Below, piece after piece: positions 58,279-64,000 of a DNA stretch of 64,000 bases. A model generated the notes under the pieces. That model ran no database searches, was not told the DNA's origin, and saw only the letters and a program-made list of their open reading frames with translations. This DNA comes from Verticillium longisporum. Its lineage: Eukaryota > Ascomycota > Sordariomycetes > Glomerellales > Plectosphaerellaceae. The position numbers and the translations under genes were made by a program. The DNA lies in contig JAETXT010000005.1 in assembly GCA_019188255.1 (NCBI GenBank), forward strand, positions 3,906,001-3,970,000, in the 5' to 3' direction. The stretch's first letter is position 1. Each line of letters starts with the position of its first letter.

Positions 58279-60918
58279 ATGGCGACTCTCCAACCACGTG
58301 GGTCCTGGTTGCCGGACATCAAGCGGAAAGCCCTTGAAGATGCGAAGAAGATGCAAGCAACTGTAGACAAGCAGTCAGCCGAAACTGGCAAAGATTCGCC
58401 TCCCTATCTGCTGAAAGAGCTCATCGGCAAAGGCAGCTTCGGGCGTGTTTACACGGCAACTGATCTGGCGACGAAGATGCTTGTCGCTGTCAAGATCATC
58501 GATATTGAAGAGAGCGACACCCAGAACCCCAAGCTTGCCGACACATTTCGGGAGGTCATGGCTGAGATCAACGCTCTCAAGCTCCTCAGTGACAGTGGCG
58601 CCAAAAATATCAACGTCGTCATTGATGCACTCGCCGTCGGCCAATCCATGTGGATGATCACTGAGTATTGCGCCGGCGGTAGCGTGGCAACACTCATGAG
58701 ACCAACTGCACCCGGTGGTCTGCAGGAGAAATGGATCATCCCTATTTTACGGGAGGTTTCGGAAGCAGTATTTTGGGTTCACCGACAAGGCATCATTCAT
58801 CGCGACATCAAATGCGCCAACGTCCTGATTACCGAGACTGGGGGTGTGCAGTTGTGCGATTTTGGCGTCGCAGGTATCATTGAGACCAAGTTCGACAAGC
58901 GTTCTACCTTTATTGGTACGCCGCACTGGATGGCACCCGAGCTCTTTGATCAGAATACTTCCTATGGTACCGAGGTTGATATTTGGGCCTTTGGATCGTT
59001 GGTTTACGAGGTAGCCTCGGGCCTGCCGCCCAATGTCATGGCTGGCTTTGATATGTACCAGCTCGGAAACCACATCAAGTCGCACGCGCCTCGGCTACAA
59101 GGCGACCAATACTCGAGCCAATTGAGGGACATGGTGGCATTTTGTCTTCAAGAGGATCCTAAGAAGCGTCCAAACATTGAACAAGTGCAAGATCACCCAT
59201 ACATTCGCAACTCGGCACAGCAATATCCCGGCTCGAGCCTCGCCATGCTCGTTAAAGGCTACAAGCTTTGGGAGTCTCAAGGCGGTATTCGCAGATCGCT
59301 TTTCGCCCCAGGAGGCGCGCAAGGTCCTTCAGATATGGACATGTCAGAACTATCATCGACTGCCCTTGCCAATGACGAGTGGAACTTCAGCACCACTTTG
59401 GCATTCGACCAAGAAGTTTTTCAAGATCCCGACACGCAAGCCGTCTTCGATGTCTACGGCTCTGGCGTTGATTTTGACCCCGGTCATATGATGCAACCTC
59501 AAGCATCCAAACCAAGGTCACGAAGAAGGCCACCTCCTCGGCAACTAGCTGCCATGAAAGTCCCTCTGGAAAAGGTTTTTGACCCGAACACCATCACGAA
59601 TTATGAAGAAAACTCTCGCGCCTACTACGGGCTACCTGAACCGCCCCCAACTTCTGATTTGCCCCTCAGAGACGATTCGGCCCAAGCAACAGCAGTACGA
59701 GAGTCGCTCATTGACCTTGATGCATCACTAAACGGGACCGAACTGTCGAACTATGTCGATATGAACACAATTAGGGCTGGCGAACCGCGAATATCAGTTG
59801 AGCTCCATGGAGAACCGGGTCAAGATTACAGCAACCCACCGCTCAGTGACCCGGCAGACGTGAACCCTAACCGGAGGACGCGAGACTGGAAATTCCCTTC
59901 CATGGCCGCCCCAGCGTCAGCAAATCCTGAGATGTCGCGATTCCCCTTCAACGATGAACGAACAACACCCGGCTCATCGAACCGGCCGCAGCTCCTCCAC
60001 CAGGCCACCGAACCGCTCACCGTGCCTAACTACAGAGAAGCGGACCTCAGTGTGCCGAGGCCGAGCACTCAAGCCAGCATGCGAGAATCAGTCAGCAGCC
60101 TGATTGATCTTGATATGGGCACTGTTGCTCTGCCACCTAGTCAGGGCAACAGTCGCGAGTCGATCAATAGCCTCATCGATCTCGATATGAGCGAGATTGA
60201 CCCTCAACTCGGCATACAGGCCAGTCGTGAATCGGTCAGCAGCCTCATTGACCTCGATATGAGCATGCCAGAACTCACTCGCCCTTCAACGGCCAATTCT
60301 GACGTCGCCTCGGTCACTGGCTCGGAGATGAGCCTGGCAAATCCCTTTGACTTGGAGCGTCACGCCTCTCTCTATGTCCCATCCTCTAACCGAGAACCCT
60401 CGATTTACGTGTCTGATGACTCCAACTTCATGTCCGCTATTCCTAAAGGAAACGAGGAGTTTTCCAACGGTCTCGCAGGCCTCGCCATCACAGATGGTCC
60501 GCGTCCCGACTCGTCAATGTCTCACCACATGCGTCCGAGTAACGGCAGCAGCATCAGCAGCCTTGGCGCCAGCAGCACGACTTCCGGCCTGCGGCTCGAC
60601 ACGACCGGTTTTGCGGGCCCTTCATATCCGGATAACAGTGGCGAGTTCCTTACCCCGCAGACCATGCGGTCTGTCCACACAGGGCCCTCCCCGGCGGCAC
60701 AAGAAGGTAACAAGCAAGACGAATCGCCCATGCCGCCGGCGCCGGCGCCGCCGTCAGTCCGGGCCATGCAAGGCCAGGCAGACGCCGAGGAAGTGAAAGA
60801 AGAGCTGAGGCGCATGACGATGAGTTTGGGCGAGCATCTGGCGTTCATGAACCAGTATCTCTCCGCCATGCCTGTTCGCAATCCGGGATTCGATGGCGGT
60901 GAAGGGGCGAGACGGTGA
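58279..60918 (+). CDS. STE20/GCK-family serine/threonine kinase
   Basis: A single-exon protein of 879 residues with an N-terminal kinase domain. All core motifs are present: the glycine loop IGKGSFGRVYTA (49-60), the ATP-binding Lys72 in AVKIIDIEE, HRDIKCANVL (174-183) with the SRC-like RDIK typical of STE20 kinases, DFG (194-196) and GTPHWMAPEL (213-222). The kinase-first layout and the short lead place it with germinal-centre kinases rather than PAKs; fungal candidates are the MST/Ppk11/Don3 groups, but I cannot fix the orthologue. The tail is disordered and carries four SLIDLD motifs (near residues 474-650), three of them in nearly identical RESVSSLIDLDM units. The C-terminus forms a short helix (EEVKEELRRMTMSLGEHLAF). 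The start at 58279 is set by the first ATG before the domain. Confidence 0.93.
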   Translation: MATLQPRGSWLPDIKRKALEDAKKMQATVDKQSAETGKDSPPYLLKELIGKGSFGRVYTATDLATKMLVAVKIIDIEESDTQNPKLADTFREVMAEINALKLLSDSGAKNINVVIDALAVGQSMWMITEYCAGGSVATLMRPTAPGGLQEKWIIPILREVSEAVFWVHRQGIIHRDIKCANVLITETGGVQLCDFGVAGIIETKFDKRSTFIGTPHWMAPELFDQNTSYGTEVDIWAFGSLVYEVASGLPPNVMAGFDMYQLGNHIKSHAPRLQGDQYSSQLRDMVAFCLQEDPKKRPNIEQVQDHPYIRNSAQQYPGSSLAMLVKGYKLWESQGGIRRSLFAPGGAQGPSDMDMSELSSTALANDEWNFSTTLAFDQEVFQDPDTQAVFDVYGSGVDFDPGHMMQPQASKPRSRRRPPPRQLAAMKVPLEKVFDPNTITNYEENSRAYYGLPEPPPTSDLPLRDDSAQATAVRESLIDLDASLNGTELSNYVDMNTIRAGEPRISVELHGEPGQDYSNPPLSDPADVNPNRRTRDWKFPSMAAPASANPEMSRFPFNDERTTPGSSNRPQLLHQATEPLTVPNYREADLSVPRPSTQASMRESVSSLIDLDMGTVALPPSQGNSRESINSLIDLDMSEIDPQLGIQASRESVSSLIDLDMSMPELTRPSTANSDVASVTGSEMSLANPFDLERHASLYVPSSNREPSIYVSDDSNFMSAIPKGNEEFSNGLAGLAITDGPRPDSSMSHHMRPSNGSSISSLGASSTTSGLRLDTTGFAGPSYPDNSGEFLTPQTMRSVHTGPSPAAQEGNKQDESPMPPAPAPPSVRAMQGQADAEEVKEELRRMTMSLGEHLAFMNQYLSAMPVRNPGFDGGEGARR
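60060..60265 (+). repeat. RES-SLIDLDM repeat in the kinase tail
   Basis: Three units encoding RE-S-V/I-x-SLIDLDM occur near 60088, 60154 and 60226, with one more distant SLIDLD near 59704. Spacing is about 66-72 nt. The peptide is conserved better than the DNA. Confidence 0.75.
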
Positions 60919-61135
60919 GAAAGAAGCTAAGGAAGAGCCTCTCTCTCTCGTGTATCATCTGCATGGACATGTCGCCGGCGCTTCCAGGGGTAATCGCCAT
61001 GCCATCACACACACTGTCTTACCACCAATGCTGCAGAAGGCCTGCTGAGCATAACAGGAATGAGTACCAATACAGGCGAGGCGTTAGCGAAGTTCTATTA
61101 GAATGACATTGTTATTTTCCGTCTCTGAATTCGTC

Positions 61136-63998
61136 TTAGGTAAACCCGATCATGTCTCCCATCAACAGCGCGCGGTGGCGCTCCATAGCTTCTTGCAGCG
61201 TGATGAGCACGCCGGCCGACAGCATCTTGACTTGATTCTCCTGACCGCCGTCGTCGCCGCGGGTGCCATTGAAGACGCCGGACACCCACTCCTGCGTCTC
61301 AACGATCTCGCGGGACATGTCGGCGCAGAGCTTGCGAAGGCCATCAGAGGATCCAGCAGCATTGACTTCGAACATGGCAGCGAGGGCGATTAGCAGGGCG
61401 TGCGTCGTGGTAAGATCAGGAGCTGCCTGTGCGCGCAGACCAAGGATCAGGTTCCAGAGCTCGGCGGTCATCTGAGGGAGGGCAAGGGTCGAGGGACCGG
61501 CCGCGTGTATGAGGACGGCAAGGGTCTTGAGATACAGAGAAAGAAGATGCGGTTGGAAGAGAGGGGCATTGCGCCGATGGGAGGCTGGCGAGCGAAGGGC
61601 GTGCTGAAGGCGAGCCGTCAAGGGGAAGAAGAAATTGGTAGCAATCAGGGAGGCAATCGTGTTGGGGATGGAGCGGAGTCGCGGCTTTGGCTTTGCGGTC
61701 GATTTAGGTTGCCCCTGAGCGTTAAGGCGCGAGGTGAACGAGGATAGCTTGAGAACATCTGGACCTGTAGCTGCATCGGCGGCATTGGCCGCCAAAGGAG
61801 CGAGGAAAGAAGAGGTGAGATCCTGGGCGATGCTGTCCAGAGCTGTTGCCGGAATCGCTTTCAGATTGGACCCTGAGCCTGCCTCCAGTCGGTTTGCATG
61901 GATAGATGCTTCTTCTAGGTACATCTTCTCCATGCGTTCAGGCAGACGCTTTGATGGGAATGAAGCGGCAGCGGCGAACTCTGAGGTGTCGTGCCCTGAT
62001 AGTTCTCTGGCACTAAGGCCAAGCACGATGAGAATGGATGCTCGTTGAGAAATGGAGTAGTCGCCATCATAAAGTGTCTTGGCGAACCAGGGAGCCATCA
62101 CCTTCGGCTGTGCGACTATGAGAGCTATCATGCTTTGTAGACGGAGCTCGTAAAAATTGGCAATGTCAAATTTGTCCTGAAGACCTACCAGTTGGGACGC
62201 AAGCTCATCGGCGTGAGCGCTGACCTCGGAGCCGAAGTTCGCCTTTCGCCTGATCAATGAAGGGGATGTTTCTAAAGCCAACTTTTGCTTGTCATAGTTG
62301 TCGTCGTCTCGAAGATATGTGATGAGGTCGCGGATGTACACGGGAGCTTTAGGCTTGTCCCTCCGGACAAGGGTAGCATCTTCGTCGGAATCCTCAGCGT
62401 CGTCATCTGGCTTATTGTACGCCATGAGGTCATCATCTTCGCTCTCAGAGGAGTCTTCGACCTCTTCGATAATAAAACCAGTGTTCCTAGGAGGTAAAAC
62501 CCGTCGGGTAATTGGTTTAGCTGGCGCTGGCTTGACATTCGGTTCCTCAGGCTTCATAGCTGAGGTTGAAACGAGAGGCTCGACTGGACCGACTTCGTCG
62601 GCCATTGTGGGCAGTGACTTGTACCACTTTGCTTCCTCGCTGTCCATTTCATCTGTCTTGAAGTCGAGCTTGTTCTGGTTAGTGTCAGACAGTGAAGACA
62701 ATGCCTCGCCGATTACCATGCCGAGTAGTCTAGCCTTCGCCTGAGTTGAGTTTAAGCGGTTGGAGATTGTTTGAAGGTAACTTCCGGATCTCATAATCAT
62801 CTTCAGCTTCACAGCCGAAGCTCGATGGACGTAACCCGCGGTTAGGAGCAATACTTGGGCGTGGGCTAAACCATGTCAGCTCGGCTAGTAGACTGCAGGC
62901 CTCTTTTGGACTGGTACCTTCTTGTTGTAGCATAGGCGAGTGCTTGATATAGAGCTGGTCACCGAATTGACTGAGACTCTTCTCTAGGACCTGACTTGTG
63001 CACTCCTTGTCTTTTCCGACGACGGCCACGACAGCTCGCCGGATGCCGATGGCCTCGCCGAGTCCTGCACCAGTAGAGTTTGTGAGCCATAAGACGAGAT
63101 GGTTCATTCTGCTATCGTTATTCGCCACAAGCTTTCCGAGAACACCGGCAGCTGCCGATATTCTTTTTCTCGCCTCAGGGGACTCGGATGAACCCAATGG
63201 ATTCAAGTGTGTGTCTGCAAGGTACTTGACAACTGCGTAAAGCATGCGTTTTTGCTCAAGCTGCGAGAGGTGGCCAAAAAGACGAACGAAGGCGTTTGTG
63301 CTGGCATCCGGACCTAGGAGAAGATCTTGGATAAGATGTTTGTTCATATGCTCCGAGTATCCTAGCCGGAGTCCGCGAACAAACAACTCGGCACATAGCT
63401 TTTCATCATCGGATGATGGACCGTCTGACACCCAAGCCACAATGCTTCTTCCCAGCCACTTGCTATAGAGCAATCCATCTGACACCCAGGCATTCTTGTG
63501 AGCGGAAAGCTCCTTTTGAATGATGGATTGTGCCTCGGCTGCGATGGAAACCAATTTCCCGCCAGCGAAGAAGCTCACCAGCTCATGGGCCATAGCCTTC
63601 CTCCGGATGGGATTATCAAGATGCGGCAGACCTGATGACCAAAGCGCCATCAACTGAAGATCTCCATCGAGAATTTTGGTGACGACTTGAAGCAGAATAT
63701 CGAGATTCATGGCTATGTCGGGTCTCTTGACTGATTGTCCATCAGCCTTGGATTCCTGTGTCAATGCCTTGACCCGCGCAACAAGAGCATTGACACCAGT
63801 GAGGTTACGGAGACATCTCAACAGAAGGGATAAATCTTCAGCATCCCCATCCCCAAGAACCGGCCAGTAGTTCGGGATAATCTCAGAGACAAGAACTTGG
63901 ATGACCCGGGCAGATTCGGAGGTCGGATCTGCGGTCTTGTTGTTGCGACTTGCCAGCTTGAGGGCTGAGATCAAGGTGTCATAGTCCGGTTGGCTCAT
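61136..63998 (-). CDS. TEL2: Telomere length regulator TEL2 (5' end beyond the window)
   Basis: The central subunit of the TTT complex (TEL2-TTI1-TTI2), an HSP90-linked cofactor that stabilises PIKK kinases such as ATM/Tel1, ATR/Mec1 and TOR. Exon 1 runs from the right edge to 62918 and exon 2 is 61136-62865; the 52-nt intron has a GTACCA donor and a GCTGAC branch site, and TTTAG is the best acceptor because it yields QEAHAQVLLLTAGYVHR. The protein is an alpha-solenoid. An acidic loop in the middle (EEVEDSSESEDDDLMAYNKP) is the kind of site that casein kinase 2 phosphorylates in this family. The conserved C-terminal TELO2 segment follows (PVYIRDLITYLRDDDNYDKQ, FDIANFYELRLQSMIALIVA). The ATG at 63998 (MSQPDYDTLISALKL) is probably internal, because fungal TEL2 proteins have a longer N-terminus before this motif. 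Confidence 0.88.
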
Positions 63999-64000
63999 CA

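Noticed and set aside
61136..63998. TEL2 as two genes or as another frameshift
   Set aside because: A 52-nt intron with proper signals (62866-62917) joins the two frames, with matching phase and conserved QEAHAQVLLLTAGYVHR.

Overview
The window is nuclear DNA of a filamentous ascomycete. The genes are split by short introns (49-119 nt) with GTRNGT-type donors, CTRAC-type branch sites close to a YAG acceptor, and the proteins (RAX2, SNM1, FlbC, NUP159, SRC1, LCL3 and others) are of the Pezizomycotina type. Gene content, GC-rich third codon positions and the form of LCL3 suggest a Sordariomycete, perhaps close to Glomerellales; that lineage call is a weak inference. I see no secondary-metabolite cluster, intact transposon, CRISPR array or prokaryotic feature.

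Layout. 0-4.2 kb: the 3' end of RAX2 and the DNA cross-link repair nuclease SNM1/PSO2, both on +. 4.2-12.3 kb: a gene-free interval. 12.3-13.6 kb: a C2H2 transcription factor of the FlbC (conidiation) type on -. 13.6-24.0 kb: a second gene-free interval of about 10 kb. 24.0-34 kb: nucleoporin NUP159 (-), proteasome subunit PUP1 (+) and a SEL1-repeat protein of the Nif1/Dsf2 type (-). 34-38 kb: gene-free. 38-45 kb: polyadenylation factor CSTF2/RNA15, the ER-Golgi cargo receptor ERV46, an F-box-like relic and a CorA-type Mg2+ transporter, all on - except the relic. 45.7-58 kb: a compact housekeeping block with NOC4 (-), ATP4 (+), a tRNA-Ala with an intron (-), SRC1/HEH1 (-), COQ6 (+), complex I 49-kDa subunit (-) and LCL3 (+). 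58-64 kb: a STE20/GCK-type kinase (+) and TEL2 (-), the latter running off the right edge.

How the genes relate. Most are conserved single-copy housekeeping genes with no shared pathway. Four of the six protein genes between 47.8 and 57.8 kb make mitochondrial proteins (ATP4, COQ6, NUO49, LCL3). Several pairs are divergent across short intervals (NUP159/PUP1, NOC4/ATP4, SRC1/COQ6, NUO49/LCL3). RTCACGTG elements lie upstream of SNM1, PUP1, CSTF2 and between NOC4 and ATP4. SNM1, TEL2 and the proteasome touch genome stability; NUP159 and SRC1 belong to the nuclear envelope; PUP1, CSTF2 and NOC4 to core RNA and protein turnover.

Most striking property. Seven otherwise conserved genes carry about nine single-base frame breaks. 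Seven are clearly repaired by adding one base to a short homopolymer (RAX2, FlbC, NUP159 twice, ERV46 twice, LCL3); two are in C-rich tracts where the exact change is ambiguous (NUO49, SNM1). An eighth gene (SEL1-repeat protein) has an in-frame TAG. The simplest reading is systematic indel error in the assembly, not biology. I found no convincing undescribed system; the biological points most worth checking are the SRC1 intron, whose retention or alternative acceptor would change the protein, and the deserts around FlbC.
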